Assembly: GCA_016722445.1 (NCBI GenBank)
Contig: JADKIZ010000002.1
Span: 310,001 to 374,000, forward strand
DNA from: Flavobacteriales bacterium
GTDB taxonomy: Bacteria; Bacteroidota; Bacteroidia; Flavobacteriales_D; Sanyastnellaceae
Direction: 5' to 3'
DNA: 64,000 nucleotides
Position numbers and translations under genes: made by a program. The notes below the pieces were generated by a model. The model did not search any database. It was not told the origin of the DNA and saw only the letters and a list, made by a program, of their open reading frames with translations. Below, piece after piece: positions 1 to 9,472 of this stretch (position 1 is the stretch's first letter; each line of letters begins with the position of its first letter).

Positions 1-346
1 AGTTCATACACCACCAGATGGCAAGCGGTCCAATGTTTTCACTCAAGCTGAATAACGCGGTGCGTAGTGCGGAATAATACTCAAGCAAAGGTGGATAGGT
101 TGATGCGTTATCGATGATGATGATCTTTTTCATGCCAGCTTTTTCAAGCCAATCGATCAACATCAACGGATATGTCAGTCTGTTCCTATTGTTGATGACT
201 ACGGGTATGTCGCGAACATCAATTTGTGATGTGTGCGTCATCGCAAAAATGAAACGTTTGATTCTGCGGCATAAAAGATCTACACGCTTTCGCAAGTCCG
301 GAGTATTCCAGGTGAGAATATCTTTTATGAGTTTTTTATAATCCAC
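1..346 (-). CDS. Glycosyltransferase-like protein, N-terminal part (runs off the left edge)
   Basis: The reverse strand is open from a GTG at 346 to the window edge (115 codons). An in-frame TGA lies two codons upstream of the GTG, so this is the most upstream possible start. The visible protein contains DIPVVINNRNRLTYPL followed by KKIIIIDNAST, which resembles the nucleotide-sugar binding N-terminus of GT-A fold glycosyltransferases. It sits 7 bp after the GT2 gene on the same strand, so it belongs to the polysaccharide operon. The catalytic part lies outside the window, and donor and acceptor cannot be told. Confidence 0.6.
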   Translation of the reverse strand, partial: MDYKKLIKDILTWNTPDLRKRVDLLCRRIKRFIFAMTHTSQIDVRDIPVVINNRNRLTYPLMLIDWLEKAGMKKIIIIDNASTYPPLLEYYSALRTALFSLSENIGPLAIWWCMN

Positions 347-352
347 GAACGA

Positions 353-1072
353 TCAGCGAAAAGTTTTATTGAACCATCTGTAAAGGCGATATACCGCTAT
401 CAACAAGGGTGAAAAATAAGCATCATGGATTTTATCCTTTTCCGACAATTGTTTTGATTTATCAGTTGTAGCTGAAATTCCCCCCGCTTCATATATGATA
501 TGAAAACCTGGAATGTGCTTACAGGCTGCTCTTTGTTTGCGAATGGCTTTCATGAGCCAGTCGTAATCGGCATAAATCCGATAGTTCAAATCAAATTTTC
601 CGGTTTTTTGAAACAACGCAGATGAAGCAAAAATGGCCTGATGACAAATCATATCCGTCATTTGAAAACGCCAACTGAGTTCCGACGGAAATTTCATGGC
701 AACGAGTTGATCACCCTCCAAAAGTTCAACATCTGTATAAATCAAGTCTTCTCCATTCACCTGTTTGGCTATAGATTCCAAAGCATGTTCATCCTTTAAA
801 CTGTCCCCGGAATTTAAAAATTGAATGTACTTTCCGGTTGCGTGTGCAAGTCCTTTATTCATGGCATCATAGACTCCACTGTCTTTCTCGATGATCACTT
901 TTGTGATTTTTGATTGGTGTTCGAGAATGAATTCCTGACTTCCATCGGAAGATACGCCATCCACAACAATAAATTCGAAATCAGTAAAACGCTGACACAA
1001 CACACTCTTTATCGTGCGCTCAAGACCTTTCTTGTTGTTGAGATTGATGGTAATGATCGTAAAAAATGGCAT
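353..1072 (-). CDS. Family 2 glycosyltransferase
   Basis: A 239-aa GT2 (GT-A fold) enzyme. The N-terminus FTIITINLNNKKGLERTIKS and the block EFIVVDGVSSDGSQ are typical nucleotide-sugar binding features, followed by EKDSGVYDAMNKG and the QFLNSGD acceptor-side motif near residues 80-95. No membrane anchor is seen, so it probably acts at the cytoplasmic face of the inner membrane on lipid-linked glycan. Its start lies 1 bp after the stop of the upstream aminotransferase, which indicates translational coupling. Its sugar specificity cannot be read from sequence. Confidence 0.9.
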   Translation of the reverse strand: MPFFTIITINLNNKKGLERTIKSVLCQRFTDFEFIVVDGVSSDGSQEFILEHQSKITKVIIEKDSGVYDAMNKGLAHATGKYIQFLNSGDSLKDEHALESIAKQVNGEDLIYTDVELLEGDQLVAMKFPSELSWRFQMTDMICHQAIFASSALFQKTGKFDLNYRIYADYDWLMKAIRKQRAACKHIPGFHIIYEAGGISATTDKSKQLSEKDKIHDAYFSPLLIAVYRLYRWFNKTFR

Positions 1073-1073
1073 G

Positions 1074-2159
1074 TCAGAATTGGTTCATGATGCGACAAAC
1101 TTCACGCACATCTTGTTCTGTATGAAAATATGAAATTGGCAAACTCAAAGTTGTTCTGTGAATCTCATCTGCAATTGGCGTTTGAAAATGATCCAACACA
1201 CCTTTCATGGCATGCTGATGTACCGGTGAAACGGGATAGTGTATTTCTGTGCCTACTCCCTGTTCTTTGAGGTAAGTTCTGAGCTCATCTCTTCGTTCAT
1301 GACGGATATTGAAGATGTGATATACATCCTCATACCGTGTATCAACCGAAGGAAGAATAAACTGGTCGCCTAGCAGTTCACGATAAACAGATGCCAATTT
1401 CCTTTTGTGTTGGTTGATGTCGTGAAGTTTTTCCAGTTTATGTGAAAGAAATGCCGCTTGCAATTCATCGAGTCTGGAATTGACACCGGCTAATTCGTTG
1501 TAGTATTTTACATCTGATCCATAATTGCGCAATCTTCTCACCGTCTTATTGTGGTCATCAGAATTGGTCACCACCGCGCCAGCATCGCCAAGTGCGCCAA
1601 GATTTTTCGTTGGATAAAAACTAAATGCAGAAAGGTGACCAAAAGTTCCTGCTACCTCGCCATCTTGTTTTGCACCATGCGCCTGTGCCACATCCTCTAT
1701 GACATACAGCTTATGATCATCGGCAATACCCATAATGCTCTTCATGTCACAACATTTCCCATACAAATGCACCACCATGATGGCTTTTGTTTTCGAAGAA
1801 ATGGATTTTTGAATAAGAGCAGGGTCGATATTGTAGGTGTGAATATCCGGCTCGACAAGAACCGGCACAAGTCCCGCCTGAATGACCGCTAAAATTGTGG
1901 CGATGTATGTATTGGATGGCACTATCACTTCATCTCCTTCATTCAGCGATAATGCGCGAAGTGAAAGAACAAGGGCATCAAGGCCATTGGCAACACCAAT
2001 ACAATGACGTATACCAAGCCAATGAGCAAATGAACCTTCAAATTGTTTTACTTCACTTCCTAGAATGTACCAACCAGATTGACGTACACGTTGCCATGCA
2101 TCATCATATCCTTTTTCAAAAGGAGCGTTGAGCTTCTTGAGATTTTCGTATTCAATCAT
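1074..2159 (-). CDS. DegT/DnrJ/EryC1/StrS sugar aminotransferase, FdtB/QdtB-like
   Basis: A 361-aa PLP-dependent nucleotide-sugar aminotransferase. The Schiff-base lysine is Lys185 in SFYPTKNLGALGDAG, and the PLP-contacting motif VIEDVAQAHGA is at about residues 153-163. The start overlaps the stop of the upstream cupin isomerase by 4 bp (ATGA). FdtA-FdtB pairs make TDP-3-amino-3,6-dideoxy sugars by 3,4-keto isomerisation followed by 3-transamination, so this is probably the 3-aminotransferase for a Fuc3N- or Qui3N-like sugar. The pairing with the isomerase is seen; the exact stereochemistry is not. Confidence 0.87.
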   Translation of the reverse strand: MIEYENLKKLNAPFEKGYDDAWQRVRQSGWYILGSEVKQFEGSFAHWLGIRHCIGVANGLDALVLSLRALSLNEGDEVIVPSNTYIATILAVIQAGLVPVLVEPDIHTYNIDPALIQKSISSKTKAIMVVHLYGKCCDMKSIMGIADDHKLYVIEDVAQAHGAKQDGEVAGTFGHLSAFSFYPTKNLGALGDAGAVVTNSDDHNKTVRRLRNYGSDVKYYNELAGVNSRLDELQAAFLSHKLEKLHDINQHKRKLASVYRELLGDQFILPSVDTRYEDVYHIFNIRHERRDELRTYLKEQGVGTEIHYPVSPVHQHAMKGVLDHFQTPIADEIHRTTLSLPISYFHTEQDVREVCRIMNQF

Positions 2160-2524
2160 GAATGATAGGGTTCAAAAATATAATCCGATGCATCGAAATA
2201 CTCCGAAGCCAATACCATCAGAATGGCATCAGGAGTAAATTCAAACATCTCATGCCAATCCTTGGTTTCTAAAATCAGACATTTGGAAGGATGGTCCAAC
2301 ACAAATGTTTCATCATTCACACCATCTTGATTGTAGATCTTACACGCACCTTTGATGCAAACAGCAGCCTGAACAGTTTTGCGATGTCGGTGTCCTCCCC
2401 GACGAGAATCATCTACACCATAGATGTAAAAGATCCGTTTGATATCGAATGGAATCACCTTTTCAATCACGGTGAGATTTCCGCGTTTATCGGTGAAAGT
2501 GGTCAGATCAATCAATTGCGCCAT
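2156..2524 (-). CDS. FdtA/QdtA-family TDP-4-keto-6-deoxyhexose 3,4-isomerase (cupin)
   Basis: A 122-aa single-domain cupin of the WxcM/FdtA type. The metal or acid-base cupin segment is visible as RGGHRHRKTVQAAVCIKGAC at about residues 42-61, preceded by KRIFYIYGVD. Family members isomerise TDP-4-keto-6-deoxyglucose to the 3-keto sugar used by an FdtB-type aminotransferase, and that gene follows with a 4-bp overlap. Product stereochemistry (FdtA versus QdtA) turns on a few residues and cannot be settled here. No N-acetyltransferase directly follows, so the amino group may be acetylated by the NeuD-like enzyme upstream or elsewhere. Confidence 0.85.
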   Translation of the reverse strand: MAQLIDLTTFTDKRGNLTVIEKVIPFDIKRIFYIYGVDDSRRGGHRHRKTVQAAVCIKGACKIYNQDGVNDETFVLDHPSKCLILETKDWHEMFEFTPDAILMVLASEYFDASDYIFEPYHS

Positions 2525-2583
2525 AGGAGGCGCTAAGTTAAGCAGGCAGTGACTTATTACCCGCTCATTCCGCCCATCAGATT

Positions 2584-3621
2584 TTACAATTCCGAACGGT
2601 GATAAAGTTGATTCTCCTCCCTGCGGTATGCAGGAATTCGCCTGGCGAAATACCTCAGTCGGTTATAGACATTCTTATTGAAAATGATCCTGCCGTTTTC
2701 AGCTCTGGAAGGCACCTTGGCCTGTGAAACACCGTTTGGGTTTGTAATGGTTGATTGATTCGCGATTTCATCGCCTGCAGCATACAACAACCTCGCATAA
2801 GGAAGATAAAGATATTTCCTAACATCATCGCTGAGCGAATATCCTGATCCGGTCAATTCAACCCTATCTCCTGCATAAAACCTCAATCCATGAAAATGGA
2901 AAAATATCAGTTCACTGGTTTTACCGGTAGATCGGCTTCGAACTTGATATCCTTCCTTGTCCTGCACAATTTCAAACTGTTGAACATTCCATGGGGCTAC
3001 ACCGCCACCTTCATGTTGCAACACGTGAACACCTTCAAATCGGGTTGTCCAATCATCCAGGTATTTCTGATCACCAAACTTGCCATCTTCGTGACGATTG
3101 TAACACCATTCAATACACGCATCGCGCCACCACTTCAAAACTTTCATTCCTCGTGCATCATTTTTGAATGTCACAAACTGAACGCAATAAATGCCACTCG
3201 TTGCGCTCTGGTCATAGAGTGGTGTATAGCGGTGTTCGGTGATCAACACCGAATCATTGCCCATCTCGTCGATCAACACTTTTGGATTGTGATAAAAAAT
3301 CATATCCGCATCGATGTATGTACAATGATCCAGATGAAAAGTATCAATGCAGTACAGTATGGTTGAAGATGTGCTCGTCCAGCAATATTCTCCAGCGGTG
3401 CGATCAGGTTTTACCCGAAGCAATTCTGGATCTTCGAACTCTTTTAATGAGACCACAGTGATGGATTCCAGATTTTCCTTCAGGAAATAATCTCGCGTGG
3501 CATCATCAAAAGCAAAAATGTACAGGTGAAAATTCGGGCAAACCTCTTTCAAAGACCTGTACATCGCCAAACCCCGTGCGAGATATGCTGAATTGAACAA
3601 TGTGCAGAAGTGCAGCTTCAT
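2584..3621 (-). CDS. Glycosyltransferase, GT8-like with DxD motif
   Basis: A 345-aa protein that opens with HFCTLFNSAYLARGLAMYRS, the pattern of retaining GT8-type enzymes. The DxD metal-binding motif is in TYIDADMIFYHNP at about residues 98-110. A Trp/His-rich acceptor segment (EGGGVAPWNV, FFHFHGLRFY) lies in the second half. No signal peptide or membrane segment is present. It lies 4 bp after the methyltransferase gene in the same operon. It probably adds one sugar of the repeat unit; donor and linkage are unknown. Confidence 0.8.
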   Translation of the reverse strand: MKLHFCTLFNSAYLARGLAMYRSLKEVCPNFHLYIFAFDDATRDYFLKENLESITVVSLKEFEDPELLRVKPDRTAGEYCWTSTSSTILYCIDTFHLDHCTYIDADMIFYHNPKVLIDEMGNDSVLITEHRYTPLYDQSATSGIYCVQFVTFKNDARGMKVLKWWRDACIEWCYNRHEDGKFGDQKYLDDWTTRFEGVHVLQHEGGGVAPWNVQQFEIVQDKEGYQVRSRSTGKTSELIFFHFHGLRFYAGDRVELTGSGYSLSDDVRKYLYLPYARLLYAAGDEIANQSTITNPNGVSQAKVPSRAENGRIIFNKNVYNRLRYFARRIPAYRREENQLYHRSEL

Positions 3622-3624
3622 TTC

Positions 3625-4482
3625 CTATTTCCTCGTTGCTTCCATGAAAAGCGAATCCGGTTTTCTGATGTTCGTCCCCTCTCCATCCAAGCCAAATTTT
3701 TTCCAATCCTGAATAGCACTTTCAAACGCAGTGCAAACGACAGGATTTTTAAATCCGCTAGAAGTCAACAACTCTCCGAGTGAAAAGCGATCATACATCC
3801 ATTGGTGAATTTCGCCCTGAGAACGAAATTTTGCTGTGGCATATAACCGATAATCCTCGCCCATCAACAATCGCAATAGTCGATGACGCAGTGATTCAGG
3901 AAGAGATTTTAAACGTTGTCCGAATGAGTAAGATGTCTTACCAGAATGTGTTGAACCATTCTTCATTTCATCCAGGATATTTTGAATTTCCTTGCCGTTT
4001 CTTTCGATCAGAAATGCTGCTTCCTCAGGACGAAGATTGCGAAGCATGGCTGACATTTCACCTCCACTTTTTGTACGCACTACCTGATCATACATTTCCA
4101 TCACAGACCAATGATAGCGAAAAACAGCCTGCTGATCTCCTTGAGCTGCAGCATTGAGGTACTTTAGATAATTGACCGCGATTTGTTCCAAATCAGGAAT
4201 GGCGATTCGGATGACACCGCCCGACTTCATCACGCGTGCGCATTCACGCAGGAAAGCTGGCGCTTCGCCCTTTGGGAAATGCTCTAAAACATGCGAATGA
4301 TAAACCACCTCGAAAGTGGCGTCTTCAAATGGAATACCGCTCAATAAGTTATGTGCAATCACATGCGGTGAATTGGAAACAAAATCAAGATTGGTCCAAT
4401 CTTCATGAAATGTATATCCGCAACCCAGATTGAGATAAGGTATTTTTCCTGTTGGCTTCACGAGGCAATAATACAATGCCAT
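3625..4482 (-). CDS. SAM-dependent methyltransferase of the polysaccharide cluster
   Basis: A 285-aa class I methyltransferase. Motif I is degenerate (YLNLGCGYTFHEDW, residues 15-28), and the post-motif block YHSHVLEHFPKGEAPAFL is typical of the Methyltransf_11 fold. The family uses S-adenosylmethionine to methylate small molecules or glycans. Its place between an exostosin-like gene and a GT8-like gene suggests O-methylation of a sugar in the exported glycan, perhaps a terminal cap. The substrate is inferred from context only. Confidence 0.82.
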   Translation of the reverse strand: MALYYCLVKPTGKIPYLNLGCGYTFHEDWTNLDFVSNSPHVIAHNLLSGIPFEDATFEVVYHSHVLEHFPKGEAPAFLRECARVMKSGGVIRIAIPDLEQIAVNYLKYLNAAAQGDQQAVFRYHWSVMEMYDQVVRTKSGGEMSAMLRNLRPEEAAFLIERNGKEIQNILDEMKNGSTHSGKTSYSFGQRLKSLPESLRHRLLRLLMGEDYRLYATAKFRSQGEIHQWMYDRFSLGELLTSSGFKNPVVCTAFESAIQDWKKFGLDGEGTNIRKPDSLFMEATRK

Positions 4483-4500
4483 GGCCGATATGTAAAACGA

Positions 4501-5514
4501 CTACCCTTTTAGAAATAACGCAAGTTTTGAGAAAAAGCCAACGGGTGAAAGGTGGGATTCATACGTATTTCTGATATTCTGCTGTATTTGATCAAGTCGA
4601 TCCTGATGAAGATGATGAAAGTGCCATACCTTTTGATCCAGACTATCCAACTCATCCATTTCAATCCACACCATGATCTCACGCCAAGAAATTTCATCCT
4701 TCCATGGTAATACACAATCTGTATTGATGAACACAGGTATCTTTCCTAGACTCATCACTTCATATAACCTGTAAGAAAAATTCCCACCTCCTCTACAACA
4801 AATGGCGTAGTCCGCAGACATCATGTTTTCTGCATACTCCTGTCGTGCCGCCTTTTTATCGGCAACACCTGAAGCCCAAAAACCATCTCGTATTAAAAAC
4901 TGTGCTTTGACTTTTGATGATTGTAAGACATTACGAACTGCTCTACCCCGCAATTTTTCCCACGGCTTCGACTTGTTGCGACCAAACAAATTGCTCAGCC
5001 ATATTTTCCAGCTATCATCGACATAATCGACATAACCACAATAACTCACAGCAGGCTTATCAGTGTGTTTTGTTTCAGGCAATGTTCCCTGCGAATATGC
5101 TTTTAAGAAATCCACACTCCATCCTGGAAATGCATATTCATACGTTCTTTTTTTGGAAAGATAAAATGACGTTCTGAATACTATGACATTCTCCAATTCT
5201 ATACTCGTGTCATCATCGGCATTATAGAACAATAAGACTTTCTTTCCGAATGATTTTGCTTCCTTGATAAATTCACGTATCACGGACTCGAATCTCTTAT
5301 CAAAAGAATAGTCGAAGGGTAAAACGAATACATCACATTCCTCACGGGAAGAAAGTTGAAACAAATCATTTCCAGCATTGATGTAATCATCGAATCTGCC
5401 AAAATCCGGATCATCTGCTGATATCTGCGGAGCTCCGAAAAAAGGAAAGAGCATAATGACAGGATTTACGCCAACAGGTACAAGTTGAATATTGGTATAA
5501 ATGCGGCATTTCAT
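4501..5514 (-). CDS. Exostosin-family (GT47-like) glycosyltransferase
   Basis: A 337-aa protein whose C-terminal half carries the exostosin signature: YAICCRGGGNFSYRLYEVMS, then GKIPVFINTDCVLPW, at about residues 235-273. This is the nucleotide-sugar binding half of GT47-like enzymes. No signal peptide is visible, so a cytoplasmic location is likely. Its start overlaps the end of the upstream glycosyltransferase by 4 bp, so the two are translationally coupled. The donor sugar is not predictable. Confidence 0.83.
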   Translation of the reverse strand: MKCRIYTNIQLVPVGVNPVIMLFPFFGAPQISADDPDFGRFDDYINAGNDLFQLSSREECDVFVLPFDYSFDKRFESVIREFIKEAKSFGKKVLLFYNADDDTSIELENVIVFRTSFYLSKKRTYEYAFPGWSVDFLKAYSQGTLPETKHTDKPAVSYCGYVDYVDDSWKIWLSNLFGRNKSKPWEKLRGRAVRNVLQSSKVKAQFLIRDGFWASGVADKKAARQEYAENMMSADYAICCRGGGNFSYRLYEVMSLGKIPVFINTDCVLPWKDEISWREIMVWIEMDELDSLDQKVWHFHHLHQDRLDQIQQNIRNTYESHLSPVGFFSKLALFLKG

Positions 5515-6626
5515 CGTTTCAGCATCTTATCGAAATGATCCGCCAATTTTGCCACAAACTGGGTGTAGTTATAATCCCTTGTGGTCCTCATTTGAGCATT
5601 ACGACCAATTTCCAAGGCTTTGTCTTGATGATCGAGATAATACTTCACCTTTTCCACCGCTTCATCTATTGATCGATAGGTTTCTACTTCCTTTCCCGGA
5701 ATAAAAATTTCTGACAGATTTGGCGCATCCTCGTTGAGCATCATGGTGCCCATTCCGGTAGCTTCAAACATGCGCATATTACCCACCAAACCCTGGAGTA
5801 GAGATTCATGAATATTGAATGTCATCAAGGACCGATTAAAAATCCCATACATATCAAGCCCCCAAGCTTCGCCACGATATCTTGCCAGTATATCCCTGTT
5901 ATCAGGAACAATCAGGTTTCGGTAATAACGCCATGATTTACGACTATATCTTGGAGTATTCAAATAACCATAACCCCAAATTTGCACCGGTGTATCGCGG
6001 ACAAGTCTTTTAATGGCTTGCTTTCTTTGTATATGTACATGACTCCATCCACCTACAAAGGAAAACGGAATGTCTTTGCTTATTCCTTCATTGAAATTCG
6101 TAAGAACACGAACATCGAATGCAGGTAGAAGGTACTCTGAAAAAATTCTAGCCTTTCTAAATTCTTGTACAAAAGCCGGCGTCGATGAGAGGATCAATGA
6201 CATTCCGGATAAATCGAGATCCGGAGAAAACGGCGTTGACATCCAAGCTGCGGCTTTTTTACAATGAGGCAATATGCGTTTGGTAAAATCACCGAAATAT
6301 TCAAATACACCTTCATTGTAAAAAACATCAGGAGAGATTTTTCTGATCTGAGCAAAGGCAATTTCCATTTGCCAATTGTCTTCGGTAAAAGGCACTGAAT
6401 TTTCCTTGGCCCATTGTTCCTGTAAAGGACGGTTATTGGCAATGATCATAAAACATTCATGACCTGCAGCATTCAAATGATGATATGTACAGCCGCTGTC
6501 ACCGAAAAATTTCGATAACAAAGTATTGAGATGTTGCTGAAAACTTTCAAATCCGATTGGGTTGTATTCAGCATAAAAGTTCCGCAGAAATGGACCGTAA
6601 TATGTGGTGAGTAATACTATTTTCAT
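5511..6626 (-). CDS. CgeB-like GT-B glycosyltransferase
   Basis: A 371-aa GT-B fold protein. The C-terminal donor-binding region GNMRMFEATGMGTMMLNEDA followed by IFIPGKEVETYRS matches the Glyco_trans_1_2/CgeB type. The N-terminus MKIVLLTTYYGPFLRNFY is the usual first beta strand and loop. It lies 2 bp after the WecF-like gene and overlaps the exostosin-like gene by 4 bp. It is a repeat-unit glycosyltransferase by context, with no direct evidence for its substrate. Confidence 0.82.
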   Translation of the reverse strand: MKIVLLTTYYGPFLRNFYAEYNPIGFESFQQHLNTLLSKFFGDSGCTYHHLNAAGHECFMIIANNRPLQEQWAKENSVPFTEDNWQMEIAFAQIRKISPDVFYNEGVFEYFGDFTKRILPHCKKAAAWMSTPFSPDLDLSGMSLILSSTPAFVQEFRKARIFSEYLLPAFDVRVLTNFNEGISKDIPFSFVGGWSHVHIQRKQAIKRLVRDTPVQIWGYGYLNTPRYSRKSWRYYRNLIVPDNRDILARYRGEAWGLDMYGIFNRSLMTFNIHESLLQGLVGNMRMFEATGMGTMMLNEDAPNLSEIFIPGKEVETYRSIDEAVEKVKYYLDHQDKALEIGRNAQMRTTRDYNYTQFVAKLADHFDKMLKR

Positions 6627-6628
6627 GA

Positions 6629-7759
6629 TTACAGTTCCAGCATCTTTTTGATTTTTTGCAATTGTGCTTCATGTCCAAAACAACTTTGCAGCACTTTACG
6701 ATTTTCTAAAATATCTGATTCTTCAAGCGGATTCAATGCGTTCTCATGGCCGGGTATGAGTTCATCCTGGATTGAAAAAACCCGCATTCCTTCTCCTTTT
6801 AAAAAGGAAAACAATGTACTGTCTTTACTCATGAAAACTTTTGTACCATTCCACAATAGCGAAACAATATTGCCCAACGCCTGTGATCTGTTGTGGTTCA
6901 TGATGGCAATAGAAATACCACCAAGAACTTTATTGTATTCATCACGCGGCATAAAATCGAGCATCGGGATAAATTGGTCACCAAGTTGCGCCTTCCCATA
7001 CTTTGCTACAATGTTGGCATATCGACCCTTTTCATACGAAAGAGGGCAATATATTTTTCGTCCTTGCAATTCCAATTTTGACAACAGGTCGATGGCCTCA
7101 AAATGATTGTTGGTGAGTGTATCTGAATTTCCAAGTAAAATATTTTGACCACCTTGCACTTTTACAGAAGTAGAAATATCTGCAAGATCTTCGAGAGCGG
7201 CATAGTGAAAAGGAATGAAGATCGCAGACATACCGGTAACATGACCAATTTTATGAAAATCATCGGGTAGGTAATGTGCGAACCAATTGATCCTTTTAAT
7301 GGCTTGAATATGTTCTGCCGTTTTGCGCTTCTTCATTCTTTTGCGGTACATCCAGGTACGCAAATTCCGCCATTGAGAAATTTTAAACTTCTCTTCCTTT
7401 TTGAAATATGAAAATGATTTTGCCTGATATACCCATGGCAATAAAGCATCAAATTCCAATCCATCTCCTCCCCAAAAACACCAAATGACATTGATGTCTT
7501 TGGGCAATTGATTTACAAACTCAACAATTCTACCTTCCAGCCAGTGTATATAAATGTTTTTGTATTGTCTGATATCTCCTATTAAAATCTTGAATTCGTC
7601 AGAATCAAATTGCGCAAAAGGCACATCATGTTTGACATGATCTAACTTAGGCTTAAACTCGTTGGTGTAAATGATAAAGCGATCATTCCTGCCAAGCTCA
7701 TGACTTGCTTTAATGATAAAATCAATAAATTGATTGTCGTATGTCAGGTGAAGATTCAA
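6629..7759 (-). CDS. TDP-Fuc4NAc:lipid-linked N-acetylfucosaminyltransferase, WecF-like
   Basis: About 376 aa, resembling Glyco_transf_56 (WecF/RffT), which transfers 4-acetamido-4,6-dideoxygalactose to a lipid-linked acceptor at the inner membrane. Visible features are ILLGNSDTLTNNH in the middle, then KIYCPLSYEKGRYA and IAIMNHNRSQALGNIVSLLW. The open frame reaches 7795, but the best family-like N-terminus is NLHLTYDNQF, with a TTG start at 7759 just after the acetyltransferase stop (7764). No ATG is available at the 5' end. With the WecE-like and acetyltransferase genes immediately upstream, it fits the last step of a Fuc4NAc branch. Confidence 0.78.
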   Translation of the reverse strand: MNLHLTYDNQFIDFIIKASHELGRNDRFIIYTNEFKPKLDHVKHDVPFAQFDSDEFKILIGDIRQYKNIYIHWLEGRIVEFVNQLPKDINVIWCFWGGDGLEFDALLPWVYQAKSFSYFKKEEKFKISQWRNLRTWMYRKRMKKRKTAEHIQAIKRINWFAHYLPDDFHKIGHVTGMSAIFIPFHYAALEDLADISTSVKVQGGQNILLGNSDTLTNNHFEAIDLLSKLELQGRKIYCPLSYEKGRYANIVAKYGKAQLGDQFIPMLDFMPRDEYNKVLGGISIAIMNHNRSQALGNIVSLLWNGTKVFMSKDSTLFSFLKGEGMRVFSIQDELIPGHENALNPLEESDILENRKVLQSCFGHEAQLQKIKKMLEL

Positions 7760-7763
7760 AATT

Positions 7764-8393
7764 CTATTTGATGACAGGTGAAGCAGGAACACCAACCACT
7801 ACGGAATGATCAGGAACATCTTTCGTCACTACCGCACCGGCCCCAACTTTCACATGGCTCCCAATTTTAACTCCAGGAAGAACAATGGCACCAGTGCCGA
7901 TTGAAGAAAAACTGCCCACAGATGTGTTGCCGAGCAATCGAACATAAGGCGATATTTCACAAAACTCTCCAATGACCACTTCATGGCTGATAAACGTACC
8001 CACATGTATGAGAGAACCTTTGCCAATAACATTGTTGGCTTCAATCTCAACCAGTGGCATAATGCAAACACCATCGTGAATGACATTTTGATGCATTCCA
8101 ATATGAGCCCGAAGAGAAATCATACTCTGTAATTCACCATTGCAATCTCGCATCAACTCGAACAAAGCGACACGACTGCGAGGTGTCCCGGTTCCTAACA
8201 CAAAACGACGATCAACGTGGTCAAAATAATTCTTGAGCTCTTCCACTGACCGTATGATTTTATATCTGCCGAATTTTGAATCGGTGATGTCCTGTGAAAG
8301 GTTATCAAAAAAACACAAGTCATCTTGACGAATATGCTCCAGCACTACATCTGTAATTTCACTGGCAAAACCTTTGGAACCTGCAACTATCAT
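7764..8393 (-). CDS. NeuD/PglD-type sugar O- or N-acetyltransferase
   Basis: A 209-aa protein with an N-terminal Rossmann-like domain (MIVAGSKGFASEITDVV) and a C-terminal left-handed parallel beta helix of hexapeptide repeats, seen as GVCIMPLVEIEANNVIGKG and later VKIGSHVKVGAGAVVTKDVP. The family acetylates amino sugars of nucleotide-activated glycans. It overlaps the upstream aminotransferase by 4 bp. By context it probably acetylates the 4-amino group made by that aminotransferase, standing in for WecD, which has a different (GNAT) fold. Confidence 0.87.
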   Translation of the reverse strand: MIVAGSKGFASEITDVVLEHIRQDDLCFFDNLSQDITDSKFGRYKIIRSVEELKNYFDHVDRRFVLGTGTPRSRVALFELMRDCNGELQSMISLRAHIGMHQNVIHDGVCIMPLVEIEANNVIGKGSLIHVGTFISHEVVIGEFCEISPYVRLLGNTSVGSFSSIGTGAIVLPGVKIGSHVKVGAGAVVTKDVPDHSVVVGVPASPVIK

Positions 8394-9472
8394 GACTTTG
8401 CAATTGTTTCGTGAATGGTATTACATATGATGTCGATGGACTCTTTATCGAGGCCAGGAAAAAGTGGCAAACAATAAACACGACGACTTAAATCTTCAGA
8501 AACCGGACAATGTTGTTTTTCTTGCAAATAAGGCAACTCATTCAAAGAAGGATAAAAATATCTGCGTCCTGAAATTTGTTTTGATTTCAATGCTTCCGCC
8601 ACCTGAAGCAATTTCTCCTCACTCTCAAACAGTACTGGATAATAACCATTGTTTGGCACCGTACCCTCTCTTGGGATTGGCTTAGAAATGTTCAGGCCTG
8701 CTAATCCATGATCATACGCTTCACAGATTTCTTTGCGGGCTGTCATGATTTCCTCCATGTGTGGCAAAATGGACAACCCCATAGCCGCATGAAATTCGGA
8801 ATTTTTACCGTTCACACCTTCTGAAAAGTACTCGTCGTAAATATGTCCAAACTGTCTGAAGAGATAAATTTTCTCACGCCACTTTTCATGATTGACACTG
8901 ATAGAACCACCTTCAACCGTATGAAACAATTTCGTAGCATGAAAACTACACGTTGCAAAATCTCCGTATGAGAGCAAACCACGACCGCGATATTTCACAC
9001 CAAAGGCATGAGCTCCGTCGTATATCACAACTAAATTGTAACGCTTTGCAATGTCTTCAATTTTGTCAATGTCGCAAGGATTACCAAACACATGGGTTAC
9101 CAGAATGGCAACGGTAGTATCGGTAATGGATGCTTCAATTTTATCCGCATCCACATTCAAGTCGGATGAATGAATATCTACAAATACAGGTCTGAATTGT
9201 TCCCATATGATTGCATTTGTTGTAGCAACATACGAAAATGGAGTTGTGATGACATCGCCGGATTTGCCAATGGCCTTGAGTGCCATTTGAAGCACAATGG
9301 TTCCATTACCACAAAACAAAAAATGATCGAGACCGAGAAACAATTTTAATTTTTGCTCCAATTCTTGAAGCAATTCTCCATTATTTGTAATCCATCTTTT
9401 ATCCCATGCCCTTTTCAGAATACGCATGTATTCATCTGGATCAGGCAGGAATGTTCTGGTTACGTTAATCAT
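8390..9472 (-). CDS. DegT/DnrJ/EryC1/StrS aminotransferase (WecE/VioA-like)
   Basis: A 360-aa PLP aminotransferase. The Schiff-base lysine is Lys181 in SFHATKLFHTVEGG, and the cofactor-binding YDGAHAFG lies at about 151-158. The SFHATK form is characteristic of 4-keto-hexose aminotransferases such as WecE, VioA and ArnB, rather than the SFYPTK form of the second aminotransferase at 1074-2159. It overlaps wzt upstream and the acetyltransferase downstream by 4 bp each. The likely product is a TDP-4-amino-4,6-dideoxyhexose. Confidence 0.87.
   Translation of the reverse strand: MINVTRTFLPDPDEYMRILKRAWDKRWITNNGELLQELEQKLKLFLGLDHFLFCGNGTIVLQMALKAIGKSGDVITTPFSYVATTNAIIWEQFRPVFVDIHSSDLNVDADKIEASITDTTVAILVTHVFGNPCDIDKIEDIAKRYNLVVIYDGAHAFGVKYRGRGLLSYGDFATCSFHATKLFHTVEGGSISVNHEKWREKIYLFRQFGHIYDEYFSEGVNGKNSEFHAAMGLSILPHMEEIMTARKEICEAYDHGLAGLNISKPIPREGTVPNNGYYPVLFESEEKLLQVAEALKSKQISGRRYFYPSLNELPYLQEKQHCPVSEDLSRRVYCLPLFPGLDKESIDIICNTIHETIAKS

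Noticed and set aside
1551..2131. Plus-strand open frames inside the aminotransferase gene
   Set aside because: They are shadows of a well-supported gene on the other strand, with no family motif and Cys/His-rich nonsense composition. The same holds for other antisense frames such as 2890-3366, 16102-16647 and 32018-32258.
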